A stretch of DNA of 64,000 bases from an uncultured Rhizobiaceae group bacterium (GCA_937930845.1 CALHBJ010000008.1:247132-311131); one strand, 5' to 3'; shown: positions 1-9,978, numbered from the stretch's first letter. Notes: a model not told the origin generated them from the sequence alone. A program made the numbers and translations.

Positions 1-687
1 TGCCAACACGCCGCGGGGCCGGTGTGTCTTGACCGCGTGAACGATACAATCTGCAAGGGCGGGTTCAATACGCTCGCGCGGTTTTAAGGGGCGGTATTCG
101 ATTTCCACCGGGAAAGAACGCCCGGCGCTTTCGATGATGGGCGCGTCGAGCAATTGTGCCACAGCGCCGGCATTCAATGTTGCCGACATGGGTAACAGTC
201 TAAGGTCTTCGCGCAGGCCCTGTTGCATATCCAGCGAAAGTGCCAATGCAAGATCGCCGTTGAGACTGCGTTCGTGGAATTCATCGAACAATATGGCCCC
301 ATAGGCTTCGAGCGCGGGATCGGCGTTTAAAAGCCCCTGAAAAACACCCTCTGTGATCACTTCAATGCGAGTGCCCTTGCCAATTTTTGTATCAAATCGG
401 GTGCGGTGCCCCACGGTTTCTCCCGGGGCTTGTCCCAGCAGGCTGGACATGCGTGCCGAGGCCCCCATTGCCGCAAGGCGTCTTGGTTCCAGCATGAGAA
501 TTTTTCGACCTGCCAGCCAATCGCTGTCCAACAGTGCCAGGGGCACAATCGAGGTCTTACCAGCTCCCGGAGGTGCCACCAGCACCGCTGCCGAACGGGT
601 GCTGAGCGTATCGCGGATCTCCCCCAACACTTTTGAAATGGGAAGAGCGGCGATGTCTGGCCGGTCGAATAATAGAGGATCAATCAC
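1..687 (-). CDS. hrpB: ATP-dependent helicase HrpB, N-terminal part (truncated by window edge)
   Basis: DEAH-box RNA-helicase-like protein; only the first 229 codons lie in the window and the rest runs off the left edge. Reading the minus strand from a GTG at 687 gives a Walker A motif APPGAGKTS near residues 38-46, an EPRRLAA motif near 67-73, the DExH box DEFHE at 135-139 and an SAT motif (PMSATL) near residue 163, in the order found in HrpB. A GTG start is inferred because no ATG precedes the conserved region; no strong ribosome site is seen. It follows glpK by 44 bases on the same strand. HrpB's cellular role is poorly defined in bacteria, so the family is firmer than the function. Confidence 0.85.
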   Translation of the reverse strand, partial: MIDPLLFDRPDIAALPISKVLGEIRDTLSTRSAAVLVAPPGAGKTSIVPLALLDSDWLAGRKILMLEPRRLAAMGASARMSSLLGQAPGETVGHRTRFDTKIGKGTRIEVITEGVFQGLLNADPALEAYGAILFDEFHERSLNGDLALALSLDMQQGLREDLRLLPMSATLNAGAVAQLLDAPIIESAGRSFPVEIEYRPLKPRERIEPALADCIVHAVKTHRPRGVLA

Positions 688-731
688 GTGGACTGTCGCG
701 CTTAAGCGCAGGTTGGGGCAACAAACTATTC

Positions 732-2237
732 TTACCGGGGCTGCGACAGCGTTCGCTGCACAGCGTCCTGCCAACCTGCATAGCGTTCATGGCGCAAGTC
801 CTCGGCCATGGTCGGTTCAAACCGGCGATCCATTGCCCAGGTTTTGGCAAATTCGTCCTGACCCGGCCAGAAGCCCACATGGGATGCGGCCAACCAGGCT
901 GCACCCAGCGCCGTGGTCTCCAGAATGATGGGGCGGTCCACCGGTGCGCCTAGAGTGTCGGCAAGGTATTGCATGGTCCAATCACTGGACACCATGCCAC
1001 CATCGACACGCAATACCGTATCATCGCTGGCCGCTGCCCAATCGGCACGCATGGCTTCGAGCAGATCGCGGGTTTGATAACATACTGATTCCAGTGCGGC
1101 GCGGGCGATCTCGTTGGGGCCTGTGGCGCGGGTCATGCCAAACATGGCACCGCGGGCCTCGGAGTCCCAGTAGGGAGCGCCAAGACCCACGAAAGCAGGC
1201 ACCAGATAGACATGGTGCCCTTCATCGGCCTGGGCGGCCAGTTCGCCGGAGACCGCCGCATCATCGATAATTTTCAATCCGTCACGTAACCACTGAACGC
1301 TGGCACCCGCCATGAATATGGAGCCTTCCAAAGCGTAGGTCGTCTCGCCCGCCAGCCGATAGGCGATGGTGGTCAACATACGGTTATTGGAAGTGACCTT
1401 ATCCGCGCCCGTGTTCAACAGGGCAAAACATCCCGTGCCATAGGTTGATTTGAACATGCCCGGCTGAAAGCAAGCATTGCCAATGGTGGCCGCCTGCTGA
1501 TCACCGGCAACGCCGCAAATGGGAATGTCGGCCCCCAAATGTTCTGCTGCGGCTGTGCCAAAATCTGCCGCACAGTCGAGAACTTCCGGCATCATCTTTT
1601 GTGGAACGTCCAGCATGTCGAGCAATGTGGTGTCCCACATATTGTCGCCAATGTTGAACATCATGGTTCTTGCCGCATTAGTGGCGTCGGTGACATGGCG
1701 CGCACCATTGGTGAGCCGCCAGATCAGGAATGTATCAACTGTGCCGAAGATCAATTCGCCTGCATTGGCCTTGTCCCGCGCGCCTTCGACATTTTCCAGC
1801 AACCAATTTACCTTGGTCCCGGAGAAATAGGGATCAAGCAAAAGCCCCGAACGGGCGGTGACTTCCGCTTCTGCACCCTGGCTTTTCAATTGCTTGCAAA
1901 AGTCACCCGTGCGCCGGTCCTGCCAGACGATTGCGGGGTAGATGGCCTTGCCGGTGGCGCGATCCCAAACCAATGTGGTTTCACGCTGATTGGTAATGCC
2001 AATGGCCGCAATCTGCGTGGGGTCCATATTGGCTTTCTTCAAAACTTCACGGCTTACCGCGAGCACACTGTCCCAAATTTCTTCGGGATCATGTTCCACC
2101 CAACCGGATTGGGGGAAATATTGAGTGAATTCCTGTTGGGCGATGGCGATGATATTTTGATCGGCACCAAACAAGATTGCGCGCGATGAAGTTGTTCCCT
2201 GATCGATGGCGAGTATGGCTTGCTCTTGTGCGGACAC
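732..2237 (-). CDS. glpK: Glycerol kinase
   Basis: Phosphorylates glycerol to sn-glycerol 3-phosphate with ATP in the cytoplasm. It is an FGGY-family kinase with the N-terminal phosphate-binding segment [11 protein letters not shown], the GVAGDQQAA segment mid-protein and the C-terminal [17 protein letters not shown] region. I place the start at the GTG at 2237, preceded by GGGAG at a good distance; this gives 501 residues, matching usual GlpK length. An upstream in-frame ATG at 2288 would add 17 residues that do not resemble the family. No glpF, glpD or glpR lies beside it. It could work with the ugp importer at 35-39 kb, which delivers the product of the same reaction, but that link is inference. 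Confidence 0.95.
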   Translation of the reverse strand: MSAQEQAILAIDQGTTSSRAILFGADQNIIAIAQQEFTQYFPQSGWVEHDPEEIWDSVLAVSREVLKKANMDPTQIAAIGITNQRETTLVWDRATGKAIYPAIVWQDRRTGDFCKQLKSQGAEAEVTARSGLLLDPYFSGTKVNWLLENVEGARDKANAGELIFGTVDTFLIWRLTNGARHVTDATNAARTMMFNIGDNMWDTTLLDMLDVPQKMMPEVLDCAADFGTAAAEHLGADIPICGVAGDQQAATIGNACFQPGMFKSTYGTGCFALLNTGADKVTSNNRMLTTIAYRLAGETTYALEGSIFMAGASVQWLRDGLKIIDDAAVSGELAAQADEGHHVYLVPAFVGLGAPYWDSEARGAMFGMTRATGPNEIARAALESVCYQTRDLLEAMRADWAAASDDTVLRVDGGMVSSDWTMQYLADTLGAPVDRPIILETTALGAAWLAASHVGFWPGQDEFAKTWAMDRRFEPTMAEDLRHERYAGWQDAVQRTLSQPR

Positions 2238-2301
2238 GAAATGCTCCCAATCCTGATGCTTTTTTATGATCACCATAGGCAAAGCCATTCGGTTCGCCTA
2301 G

Positions 2302-3105
2302 ATGTGGAAGATGATGGATCACCAATCAAATGCAAACACCCGCAAGCCCGATGACGAATCGGATGCTGCCGGTCGCAAAACCATAGTTTTGACCGGCGCA
2401 AGTCGCGGCATTGGCCACGCGGCAGTGCGGCGGTTTTCTGCCGCTGGCTGGCGTGTTTTGACCCTGTCGCGCCAACCGTTTGATGATGCCTGCCCGTGGC
2501 CCGAAGGGGCTGCCAATCATGTTCAGGTTGATCTGGCCGATGCGGACAGTCTTGGTCTGGCCGTCGCCGATATTCGCGACCGGCTTGAGGAAGAAGGCGG
2601 GAAACTGCACGCATTGGTCAATAATGCCGGCATATCCCCGAAGCTTGACCATGGGGTGCGGCCCAATTCAATCGATACGCCAATGCAGGTCTGGCGGCAG
2701 GTGTTTCAGGTGAATTTTTTCGCACCTATCCTGCTGGCGCGGGGATTGCTGGCCGAATTGAAATCGGCAAAAGGGACCATTGTTAACGTGACCTCGATTG
2801 CCGGTGGACGCGTTCACCCCTTTGCCGGCAGTGCCTATGCCACATCAAAAGCCGCCCTGGCGTCACTGACCCGGGAAATGGCCGCGGACTTTGGCCCCCA
2901 TGGGATTCGGGTCAATGCAATTGCGCCGGGAGAAATCGACACGGCAATCCTGTCTCCAGGCAGTGAAAAGCTGATTGAAGACATCCCCCTGGGCAGACTG
3001 GGGGAGACCAATGAGCTGGCAGAAACGATTTTCTATCTGTGTTCGGACGCGGCCAGTTATGTGAGTGGCGCTGAGGTACATGTGAATGGCGGACAACACG
3101 TATAA
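2302..3105 (+). CDS. SDR-family NAD(P)-dependent oxidoreductase
   Basis: Classical short-chain dehydrogenase/reductase of about 267 residues. It shows the Rossmann motif TGASRGIG near residue 33, the NNAG motif, the catalytic YATSK pair preceded by a Ser-containing VTSIAG strand, and the C-terminal VHVNGGQ typical of FabG-like SDRs. The substrate cannot be told from sequence. The N-terminal 25 residues are polar and not conserved; ATGs at 2302, 2311 and 2314 are all possible, with a GGAAG stretch at 2306-2310 favouring 2314. The gene is divergent from glpK, and its TAA overlaps the ATG of mutM by one base, so the two are probably cotranscribed. Confidence 0.85.
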   Translation: MWKMMDHQSNANTRKPDDESDAAGRKTIVLTGASRGIGHAAVRRFSAAGWRVLTLSRQPFDDACPWPEGAANHVQVDLADADSLGLAVADIRDRLEEEGGKLHALVNNAGISPKLDHGVRPNSIDTPMQVWRQVFQVNFFAPILLARGLLAELKSAKGTIVNVTSIAGGRVHPFAGSAYATSKAALASLTREMAADFGPHGIRVNAIAPGEIDTAILSPGSEKLIEDIPLGRLGETNELAETIFYLCSDAASYVSGAEVHVNGGQHV

Positions 3106-3998
3106 TGCCTGAATTGCCTGAAGTTGAAACGGTCAGACGCGGCCTCGCGCCAAGCATGGAAGGCGCAACAATTGCCAAACTGGAATTGCGGCGTGCGGAC
3201 CTGCGGTTTCCCTTTCCTGAAAAATTTGCCGAGACTTTGCAGGGACAAACCATCACCAGCCTGGGACGCCGTGCGAAATATCTGCTGGCAGATTTAGCCG
3301 ATGGCAATGTGGTGATTATGCATTTGGGCATGTCTGGCTCTTTTCGCGTGGAAGATGATGCAAGCGCACGCATACCGGGGGAATATCATCATGCCCGTTC
3401 GCGCCTGGAAGCCCATGACCATGTGGTCTTTCATCTAACGACCGCAGGCGGACCCAGTGCCCGTGTGATTTATAATGATCCAAGGCGCTTTGGTTTCATG
3501 TTGATGACACGCCGCGCCGAACTGGACAGCCACCCCATGTTCAAGGACATGGGTGTTGAACCCGTTGGCAATGCGCTTAACGGCACTGAACTGGCAGGTA
3601 AATTCGCAGGTAAAACCGCCCCGTTGAAGGCGGCGCTGCTGGACCAGCGGGTCATCGCCGGGCTTGGTAATATATATGTGTGCGAGGCGCTGTGGCGTTC
3701 GCGCCTGTCGCCCAAACGCAAGGCGGGGTCACTGGTGACCCGTTCCGGCAAACCAACGCAGCGTCTGGAAACGCTGGTACAAAATATCCGCGATGTGATC
3801 AGCGATGCTATTGAGGCCGGCGGGTCTTCGCTGCGCGACCATGCCCGCACGGACGGCACACTTGGCTATTTTCAGCACTCCTTTGCTGCCTATGATCGGG
3901 AAGGACAACCCTGCCGACACGATGGTTGTGGCAAACCCATCAAACGCATTGTGCAAAGTGGGCGCAGCACGTTTTACTGTTCGTCCTGTCAACGCTGA
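3105..3998 (+). CDS. mutM: Formamidopyrimidine-DNA glycosylase (Fpg/MutM)
   Basis: Base-excision repair enzyme that removes 8-oxoguanine and ring-opened purines and cleaves the abasic site. The protein starts [14 protein letters not shown], placing the catalytic Pro2 and Glu3 exactly at the N-terminus. Other marks are LGMSG, the YNDPRRFG motif, the helix-two-turn-helix region around [12 protein letters not shown] and a C-terminal zinc finger with four cysteines (two CxxC-like pairs, the last CSSC). Length is 297 residues, normal for the family. It overlaps the upstream SDR gene by one base, and a small unknown gene and an enoyl-CoA hydratase follow closely. Confidence 0.97.
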   Translation: MPELPEVETVRRGLAPSMEGATIAKLELRRADLRFPFPEKFAETLQGQTITSLGRRAKYLLADLADGNVVIMHLGMSGSFRVEDDASARIPGEYHHARSRLEAHDHVVFHLTTAGGPSARVIYNDPRRFGFMLMTRRAELDSHPMFKDMGVEPVGNALNGTELAGKFAGKTAPLKAALLDQRVIAGLGNIYVCEALWRSRLSPKRKAGSLVTRSGKPTQRLETLVQNIRDVISDAIEAGGSSLRDHARTDGTLGYFQHSFAAYDREGQPCRHDGCGKPIKRIVQSGRSTFYCSSCQR

Positions 3999-4010
3999 AC
4001 GGGCCTGCGT

Positions 4011-4268
4011 ATGACAATTTATCGGCGCAGCAAAGACCTTGGAACAGTGATCGAATCTCACAATGAATTTGGCGATCAAACCTGCCTCGATTTATTCCAG
4101 CGTCCCGATGGCAGTTTTGGTTACGAACACTACAGACGTGATGTTGAAAGCCTCGAAGGGTGGTTTCCTATCGGCTATTATTCCGGCAGTGTCTTTGCAA
4201 CACTGGCATTGGCGCGGCGCGATGCGGCAACCAATATCAGTTGGTTTGAAGACAGATCAGGAGGATAG
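4011..4268 (+). CDS. Small conserved-looking protein of unknown function
   Basis: An 85-residue soluble, charged protein rich in aromatic residues (for example GWFPIGYYSG near the middle). I do not recognise the family. No signal peptide, membrane segment or metal-binding pattern is visible. It is likely a real gene: it fills the space between mutM (12 bases upstream) and the enoyl-CoA hydratase (3 bases downstream) in the same direction, and its codon use resembles its neighbours. Function unknown. Confidence 0.6.
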   Translation: MTIYRRSKDLGTVIESHNEFGDQTCLDLFQRPDGSFGYEHYRRDVESLEGWFPIGYYSGSVFATLALARRDAATNISWFEDRSGG

Positions 4269-4271
4269 GCC

Positions 4272-5045
4272 TTGGGTTACGAAACGATAAAAGTAGAAAC
4301 AAACGGCAAGGTTGGTGTGATCACACTTAACCGCCCCAAGGCACTCAACGCACTCAACACTCAGTTAATGGGAGAAGTCGTCGCGGCAGCCCAGGCATTT
4401 GGCGACAATGCCAAAGTTGGATGCATCGTGTTGACCGGATCTCAAAAAGCATTTGCCGCTGGGGCCGACATCAAGGAGATGCAGCCACTTTCTTATATGG
4501 ATGCCTATGGTCAGGACTTTTTCGCCGATTGGGATGGCCTTGGTCAGGTGCGCAAACCCATTATTGCAGCCGTTTCAGGCTATGCCCTGGGTGGTGGCTG
4601 TGAACTGGCGATGATCTGCGATTTTATCATCGCGTCTGAAAGCGCCAAGTTTGGCCAGCCGGAAATAACGCTGGGTGTGATGCCTGGCATGGGCGGTTCC
4701 CAGCGGCTGACCCGGTTTGTGGGCAAATCCAAAGCAATGGACATGTGCCTGACCGGGCGCATGATGGATGCTGAGGAAGCAGAACGCTGCGGCCTGGTAT
4801 CGCGGGTTGTGTCTGATAGCGATCTGCTGGAAACGGCCCTTGATGCGGCCGCCAAGATTGCCGACTATTCGGCCCCCTCGGTGGCCATGACCAAGGAAGC
4901 GGTCAATCGCTCTTACGAAACCACTCTTGGTGAAGGGGTGCGATTTGAACGCCGCCTGTTCCATTCGTTGTTTGCCACGGATGATCAGGACGAGGGAATG
5001 ACCGCCTTTGTGGAGAAGCGCAGTCCGCAGTTTAAGAACCGCTGA
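4272..5045 (+). CDS. Enoyl-CoA hydratase
   Basis: Crotonase-family enzyme that hydrates 2-trans-enoyl-CoA in fatty-acid or branched-chain acid breakdown. Features: [11 protein letters not shown] near residue 18, the oxyanion-hole segment [20 protein letters not shown] with the second oxyanion glycine, a glutamate in [16 protein letters not shown], and the second catalytic glutamate region further on. Length 257 residues is standard. The start is a TTG at 4272, chosen because a strong AGGAGGA site lies just upstream at about 4258-4264 and the protein then begins GYETI as relatives do. The beta-oxidation partner genes are not beside it; an acyl-CoA dehydrogenase lies 35 kb away. Confidence 0.93.
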   Translation: MGYETIKVETNGKVGVITLNRPKALNALNTQLMGEVVAAAQAFGDNAKVGCIVLTGSQKAFAAGADIKEMQPLSYMDAYGQDFFADWDGLGQVRKPIIAAVSGYALGGGCELAMICDFIIASESAKFGQPEITLGVMPGMGGSQRLTRFVGKSKAMDMCLTGRMMDAEEAERCGLVSRVVSDSDLLETALDAAAKIADYSAPSVAMTKEAVNRSYETTLGEGVRFERRLFHSLFATDDQDEGMTAFVEKRSPQFKNR

Positions 5046-5112
5046 TTGCTCCCCATCGGCCGTTTTAATTAGCCGCGATTGGTCAAACGCGATTTAAGAC
5101 ATGGCAATTGTG

Positions 5113-5140
5113 TTGACAGGTTAGCGACAAAGCCCTAAAT
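5113..5140 (+). promoter_or_regulatory. Possible sigma-70 type promoter for rpsT
   Basis: A consensus -35 TTGACA at 5113-5118 is followed after 16 bases by CTAAAT at 5135-5140, a weak -10. It lies about 110 bases before the rpsT start in an otherwise empty gap. The -35 box is convincing; the -10 is not. Confidence 0.4.
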
Positions 5141-5248
5141 CCACCGCCAATGGCGTGTCCTATGGGCGCGCCAACTATTTTTGACGCCTTTTGGTGGGTT
5201 ACCTTAAGCGCGCAACATCGTTCAAATTACACGCAGAAGGGGCTTTTT

Positions 5249-5515
5249 ATGGCCAACACGACTTCGGCAAAGAAAGCCACCCGTAAGATTGCTCGCAAAA
5301 CTGCGATCAATAAAGCTCGCCGGACCAACATGCGCACCAACCTGCGCGCCATGGAAGAAGCGATTGCAGCCGGCGATAAAACCGCTGCTCAGGATATGCT
5401 GAAAACTGTTCAGCCAGTGATCATGAAGTCCGCTGGCAAGGGCATTATTCATAAGAATACAGCATCGCGCAAAATTTCCCGCCTGTCGGCGCGCGTCAAA
5501 GCGATTTCCGCTTAA
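5249..5515 (+). CDS. rpsT: Small ribosomal subunit protein S20
   Basis: Primary 16S rRNA-binding protein of the 30S subunit. The 88-residue product begins [13 protein letters not shown], is very basic and Ala/Lys-rich, and ends with the [13 protein letters not shown] region typical of S20. The ATG at 5249 follows a purine-rich AGAAGGGG site; a longer reading from 5150 would add 33 residues with no family support and is rejected. Placement of rpsT directly before the dnaA region is common in Rhizobiales. A strong intrinsic terminator follows. Confidence 0.97.
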   Translation: MANTTSAKKATRKIARKTAINKARRTNMRTNLRAMEEAIAAGDKTAAQDMLKTVQPVIMKSAGKGIIHKNTASRKISRLSARVKAISA

Positions 5516-5590
5516 TCTGCATCTTTACCCTGGGCGGCTGATACACTCAGCCCTGGGCAAGACACAATCACGCGCATGAATGAGTTGCAG

Positions 5591-5622
5591 CCACCCGGTG
5601 AAATCACGGGGTGGTTTTTTTG
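5591..5622 (+). terminator. Rho-independent terminator of rpsT
   Basis: The arms CCACCC and GGGTGG, extended inside by GTGA/TCAC around a two-base loop, are followed directly by a run of seven T. A second small hairpin (GGCTGA/TCAGCC, 5536-5552) lies just before it. Confidence 0.85.
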
Positions 5623-6198
5623 CGTTTTGAGTGTCGGCCGACAGCCACAATTAGCGGCAATTTTCGGCCATCGCCCGATTCACCCGCCACTTTCCCGCAG
5701 TTAAATCACGACAAAATTGTGTCAGTTTTTATTTAATTAAAACAACGCTTTATATCTAGGTAAGGAAAGCCGTACCCAAACGTTCCGGTTCCAAACTTGG
5801 TGATGGGAGAGTCAAGTGGGGCACGGGAAAATAATTTTTTATGCCCGCAAATTTGGCCCGATTTTGCACCAATGGAATAAGAGTCTGATTGATTCACAAG
5901 CGTTTTTTTAATCGAAAAAAAATCACTCACTTTGCAGAATCAATTGGCGATTCCAGCAAAGCCAATTTGATGCCTTGAAGCGCGGAAAGCCGTTGTATAG
6001 GGTCTGGTTGACTGTAAGGGGCTTGCACGGGGAAAGTGGCAAATAACATAGTATTGCTACTGTAATTCGGTAGATTTTAGTTCTCTGCGAATTGCTGGGG
6101 CGGGCAACTTACTTTCGACAGGTGTGTATAAATTTATACATACTATTTATTACAACATAATGTCTTGGGCGCTTCTTGCGCAGACGGATAGGTGTGCA
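5623..6198. other. AT-rich gene-free region upstream of the dnaA cluster
   Basis: About 575 bases with no convincing gene. It is clearly more AT-rich than the flanks, with A/T runs around 5729-5750, 5829-5842 and 5904-5926. A TGATTCACA at 5890-5898 differs by one base from the Caulobacter-type DnaA G-box TGATCCACA, and TTATACACA on the minus strand (6123-6131) fits the TTATNCACA DnaA-box pattern. Two boxes are too few to call an origin; they might serve autoregulation of dnaA. Confidence 0.5.
6125..6140. promoter_or_regulatory. Perfect 16-bp palindrome, candidate operator
   Basis: TGTATAAATTTATACA is perfectly self-complementary and lies 59 bases before the rhodanese start. It overlaps a sequence matching the DnaA-box pattern on the minus strand (6123-6131). 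Its position suggests a repressor or activator site for the rhodanese-dnaA transcript; the protein that binds is unknown. Confidence 0.45.
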
Positions 6199-6627
6199 AT
6201 GTCGTATGCGGGTGATGTGACTGTTGAGGAATGCTGGAGCGGACTCCAGAATGATTCCGACAGTTTCATCATTGATGTACGCACAAGGGCCGAATGGGCC
6301 TATGTGGGCATGCCTGATCTTTCGCCTGGAATGCACCCAATTATCGCAATGGAATGGCAGCAGTTTCCGCATATGAATGTGGATGGCGATTTTGCGCGCA
6401 ACCTCACGGAACAATTGTCCCAACGGGGAGCGACAGCTAATTCAAAGCTTTATTTTCTGTGCCGTTCCGGCGTGCGCAGTCTGGCTGCTGCCAATGCCAT
6501 GGCATCGCAGGGTTTTACCGCCTGCTACAATATTGCAGGCGGGTTCGAGGGAGACGCTGACACCCAGGGACACAGAGGAAATATCAACGGATGGAAGGCT
6601 GCCGGGTTGTCCTGGCGGCAAAACTAA
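6199..6627 (+). CDS. Rhodanese-like domain protein
   Basis: Single rhodanese (sulfurtransferase) domain of 142 residues. The domain starts with VTVEECW and IIDVRTRAEWAYVG and carries the active-site loop CRSGVRS, with the catalytic cysteine after a YFLC strand, then the NIAGGFEG stretch and a C-terminal NGWKAAGL. The loop size fits sulfur-transferring rhodaneses rather than Cdc25 phosphatases. The ATG at 6199 starts the recognisable domain (MSYAGDVTVEE); an upstream ATG at 6124 would lie inside the palindrome and add unconserved residues. It precedes dnaA in the same direction. Physiological sulfur donor and acceptor are unknown. Confidence 0.88.
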   Translation: MSYAGDVTVEECWSGLQNDSDSFIIDVRTRAEWAYVGMPDLSPGMHPIIAMEWQQFPHMNVDGDFARNLTEQLSQRGATANSKLYFLCRSGVRSLAAANAMASQGFTACYNIAGGFEGDADTQGHRGNINGWKAAGLSWRQN

Positions 6628-6705
6628 AAGACAGCGCTTCATTGCGCGAAAGAATAAATCCAAATGATGCGGAAAACCGCACACTAAGGAGAGGCAGAAT
6701 ACGAA

Positions 6706-6816
6706 ATGGATATGAATCCTGATACACACATTGAATTTACAAGCGGGGCTGTAGAATTCGATACCGGGGCACCGAACACGAAACGATCTGCGTCAATTCC
6801 TCCGCTCATTGAATAG
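6706..6816 (+). CDS. Possible 36-residue peptide before dnaA
   Basis: A short open frame starting MDMNPDTHIEF and ending IPPLIE. An AAGGAGAGG site sits at 6686-6694, 11 bases before ATG 6706 and 17 before ATG 6712, so the spacing is slightly long. Composition is acidic and protein-like, with no low-complexity bias. I know no family. It may be a leader peptide in the dnaA transcript or chance; the ribosome site is the main support. Confidence 0.35.
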   Translation: MDMNPDTHIEFTSGAVEFDTGAPNTKRSASIPPLIE

Positions 6817-6962
6817 CCATTGCGAGATTCAAACATTCAGTTTCGGAGTGCCCAGTCAATTTCGATCGGGGCCTTCGGGGAACAGCGCCATTTGAGAGCG
6901 CATCAGAATGTGACCTGCATGACCTTATCAAAAGGCAGTGGGTTTGAAAGCGGCAACAGACA

Positions 6963-8675
6963 ATGAATTCAGAAAACGCGCGGAATACCGCAAAAGACAC
7001 TTCAGCCAAAGCAACCAATCCAGCAGTGGGAAGGGCACAGGGCTCCCATTCAGGGCAACGAAATGTTGCCAAACTACCGGCAAAGACATCGATATTGTCG
7101 ACTTCGAGCGCCCGGCGCCCGACATCAACTGTTCCCACGGAACAGGTGGGGCCAACAATATCTGCGAAAGATGCGCGCAAGTGGCAACGCATTCAGGCGC
7201 AGCTCACTGCCAAGCTGGGCCCGGATGTTTTCGCCAGCTGGTTTGGGCGCTGTCGACTGGAAACGATTTCCAGCCATCAGCTGACCCTTTCTGTGCCCAC
7301 CACATTCCTTAAAAGCTGGATCACCACCCATTACCGTGACCTGCTGCTTGAGCTTTGGCAGGAACAGGTGAGCGATCTGGTGAAGATCGATGTTGTCATG
7401 CGCAGTGCGGTGCGTTCGGCAAATGCTGAAAATGGCGAAGCGCAATCGGCCACTGCCGCGCGGCCCGAAGAAGCCATGGGCACCACCAATCCCGGACGAA
7501 CCCTGACCACCGGCACTGTTTTCGACGGAACTGCAAACCTGGGTGGCACCGGCAATGCCGTTAATCGCTTTGCCGCGTCCACCACGCCTGCACCTTCGGG
7601 CAAGGACAGTATGGTGGGATTCACGGGTTCCCCGCTGGACCCCAAGCTGACATTCAACACGTTTGTTGAAGGCAGTTCCAACCGCATGGCCTGCGCGGCT
7701 GCCCGGTCTGTGGCGGAAGCGGACGGGTCGGGTGCCATGTTCAACCCGCTGTTTATTCACGCAAATGTTGGCCTTGGCAAAACCCATCTGTTGCAAGCAA
7801 TTGCCTGGGCCGCCAGCGCACGGCCCGGCGGGATGAAGATACTTTATCTCACGGCTGAATATTTCATGTGGCGCTTTGCATCTGCCATTCGTGACCAGTC
7901 GGCATTGTCATTTAAGGAATCCCTGCGCGACATCGACCTGTTGCTGATTGATGACATGCAGTTCCTCCAGGGTAAATCGATCCAGCAGGAATTCTGCCAT
8001 CTGCTCAATGCGCTGATCGACAGTGCCAAGCAGGTTGTTGTGGCTGCCGACAGGCCACCTTCACAACTGGAATCCCTCGATGACCGGGTCCGTTCGCGGC
8101 TTAAAGGCGGCGTTGCGCTGGAGATCAAATCGCCGGATGTGGAAATGCGCCAGGCCATGCTGGATCTGCGTTATCGCGACGCCCAGCGCGACGATCCCAA
8201 CCTCGATATCCCTGACGCGATACTGGAATTTGTTGCTGGTAAAGTTGCGTCTTCGGGGCGCGATCTTGAGGGCGCGTTCAATCAATTGATGATTCAGCAT
8301 CGTTTCTCCGATGGTCCGGTGGATCTGGAAGCAGTGGAACGGATGCTCAGCCATCTGGTGCAATCAGGCGAACAACGCCGGGTCCGTATTGAAGACATTC
8401 AGAAAGTCGTCGCCCGCCACTATAACGTGTCGCGCAATGATTTGCTGTCCAATCGGCGCACCCGCGTCATTGTGCGCCCACGCCAGATCGCCATGTATCT
8501 GTCGAAATTCCTCACACCCAGGTCATTGCCGGAAATCGGCCGCCGGTTTGGTGGCAGGGATCACACGACCGTCTTGCACGCCGTGCGCAAAATTGAAGGC
8601 ATGTTGAACGAAGACGATAAGCTGGCCCAGGAACTGGAACTTCTTAAACGTTTGATCCAAGAACAAGGGCTGTAA
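6963..8675 (+). CDS. dnaA: Chromosomal replication initiator DnaA
   Basis: Opens the chromosomal origin by ATP-dependent binding to DnaA boxes. The 570-residue protein has a low-complexity N-terminal extension (about 1-66), domain I (about 70-150, with WQRIQAQL and FASWFGR), a long flexible linker (about 150-220), the AAA+ domain with a Walker A-like ANVGLGKT (267-274) and Walker B LLLIDD (326-331), then domain IV with the signature [16 protein letters not shown] near 530-545. The first Walker glycine is replaced by Ala267. It is longer than typical DnaA (450-500) because of the extension and linker. dnaN and recF follow in the same direction. Confidence 0.98.
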   Translation: MNSENARNTAKDTSAKATNPAVGRAQGSHSGQRNVAKLPAKTSILSTSSARRPTSTVPTEQVGPTISAKDARKWQRIQAQLTAKLGPDVFASWFGRCRLETISSHQLTLSVPTTFLKSWITTHYRDLLLELWQEQVSDLVKIDVVMRSAVRSANAENGEAQSATAARPEEAMGTTNPGRTLTTGTVFDGTANLGGTGNAVNRFAASTTPAPSGKDSMVGFTGSPLDPKLTFNTFVEGSSNRMACAAARSVAEADGSGAMFNPLFIHANVGLGKTHLLQAIAWAASARPGGMKILYLTAEYFMWRFASAIRDQSALSFKESLRDIDLLLIDDMQFLQGKSIQQEFCHLLNALIDSAKQVVVAADRPPSQLESLDDRVRSRLKGGVALEIKSPDVEMRQAMLDLRYRDAQRDDPNLDIPDAILEFVAGKVASSGRDLEGAFNQLMIQHRFSDGPVDLEAVERMLSHLVQSGEQRRVRIEDIQKVVARHYNVSRNDLLSNRRTRVIVRPRQIAMYLSKFLTPRSLPEIGRRFGGRDHTTVLHAVRKIEGMLNEDDKLAQELELLKRLIQEQGL

Positions 8676-8698
8676 GCTGGCTCTTACCTGCCAATCCA

Positions 8699-8723
8699 GC
8701 ACAGGGCGTATTGCGCCCTGTGC
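8699..8723 (+). terminator. Strong hairpin between dnaA and dnaN
   Basis: Ten-bp perfect stem GCACAGGGCG/CGCCCTGTGC with a five-base loop, 24 bases after the dnaA stop. It lacks a T-run (CTAAAAG follows), so it may be an attenuator or a 3'-end stabiliser rather than a full terminator. Confidence 0.45.
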
Positions 8724-8862
8724 CTAAAAGTCTGGGCACATATTGTCGGCCCCTGTTGCAAGGGCGGGGGCGTTGCGCCAATTTGTGCGTCGAAGTTTCT
8801 TCGGGTTGCTGGGAACAATGTGATTCCCGCCCCGGTCGCACGTTTCAATCTGGACACTAAAA

Positions 8863-9978
8863 ATGCGCGTAACACTTGAACGATCCAACCTTCTTAAATC
8901 TCTCAACCACGTTCAACGTGTGGTGGAACGCAGGAACACGATTCCAATCCTGTCCAACGTGCTGTTGAAGGCAAAAGACGGTCAGCTGATGTTGAAGGCA
9001 ACCGATCTTGATCTGGAAGTCACCGAAACGGCTCCGGCTGCCATCGACCAGGAGGGGTCCACAACGGTTCCCGCCCACATGCTCTATGACATCGTGCGCA
9101 AACTGCCGGAGGGGTCGGAAGTGATGATGACCATATCCGATGACAGCGGGTTGCGGCTGGTGGCAGGCCGTTCGCAATTTCGATTGCAAATGCTGCCGGA
9201 ATCCGATTTTCCCGATCTGACGGCGTCAGAATTCAGTCATACATTCCGCATGGGCTGCACGGAATTTAAAAACCTGATTGACCGCACCCAGTTTGCCATT
9301 TCCACCGAAGAAACCCGCTATTATCTAAACGGGATTTATCTGCACTGCGTGGAAGACGATGGCACAACAATGTTGCGCGCGGTGGCCACCGACGGGCACC
9401 GCCTGGCCCAGGCACAAACTGCCGCGCCCGATGGTGCGGATGGAATGCCCGGTATCATCGTGCCCCGCAAGGCCGTTGGCGAAGTGCAAAAGCTGCTGGA
9501 AGACCCAGACGCATCTGTCACCGTGGAATTGTCGGATTCAAAAATCCGTTTCACCGTTGGGGCTGTGGTTCTCACATCCAAACTCATCGACGGCACGTTT
9601 CCCGATTATAACCGCGTTATTCCAGCGGGAAATGACAAGGAACTGGTGCTTGATCGCGCGAGCTTTTCTGCCGCTGTGGACCGGGTTTCAACCATCGCCT
9701 CTGACCGGGGGCGGGCCGTTAAACTGTCACTTTCAGAAGGGCAATTGGTGCTGAGCGTGAACAACCCGGATTCGGGGTCGGCGGAGGAAGAGCTTTCAGT
9801 TGGCTACACAGCCGATGCTTTGGATATCGGTTTCAACTCGCGATATCTGCTCGACATCACCAATCAGCTTTCTGCAGATGAAACCACATTCATGCTCGCT
9901 GATCCCGGCTCGCCCACATTGATCCGTGAAAAGAACCAATCCGGCGCACTGTATGTGTTGATGCCGATGCGCGTTTAA
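8863..9978 (+). CDS. dnaN: DNA polymerase III sliding clamp (beta subunit)
   Basis: Ring-shaped processivity factor of the replicative polymerase. The 371-residue product begins MRVTLERSNLLKSLNHVQRVVERRNTIPIL and ends VLMPMRV, both standard for the family; three clamp domains of about 120 residues each fit the length. No clear Shine-Dalgarno sequence precedes the ATG. It lies 187 bases after dnaA and 27 bases before recF in the same direction. Confidence 0.98.
   Translation: MRVTLERSNLLKSLNHVQRVVERRNTIPILSNVLLKAKDGQLMLKATDLDLEVTETAPAAIDQEGSTTVPAHMLYDIVRKLPEGSEVMMTISDDSGLRLVAGRSQFRLQMLPESDFPDLTASEFSHTFRMGCTEFKNLIDRTQFAISTEETRYYLNGIYLHCVEDDGTTMLRAVATDGHRLAQAQTAAPDGADGMPGIIVPRKAVGEVQKLLEDPDASVTVELSDSKIRFTVGAVVLTSKLIDGTFPDYNRVIPAGNDKELVLDRASFSAAVDRVSTIASDRGRAVKLSLSEGQLVLSVNNPDSGSAEEELSVGYTADALDIGFNSRYLLDITNQLSADETTFMLADPGSPTLIREKNQSGALYVLMPMRV

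Noticed and set aside
353-928. Plus-strand frame of 191 codons across hrpB and the end of glpK
   Set aside because: It crosses two genuine minus-strand genes and contains none of the helicase or kinase motifs, which read clearly on the other strand.
5733-5930. A 65-codon minus-strand frame in the AT-rich gap
   Set aside because: No ribosome site and no family match; its length is expected by chance in AT-rich DNA.
5623-6198. Chromosomal origin oriC
   Set aside because: AT-rich and next to dnaA, but only two imperfect DnaA-box-like sites were found, with no cluster of boxes. In the group the origin often lies elsewhere, near hemE.
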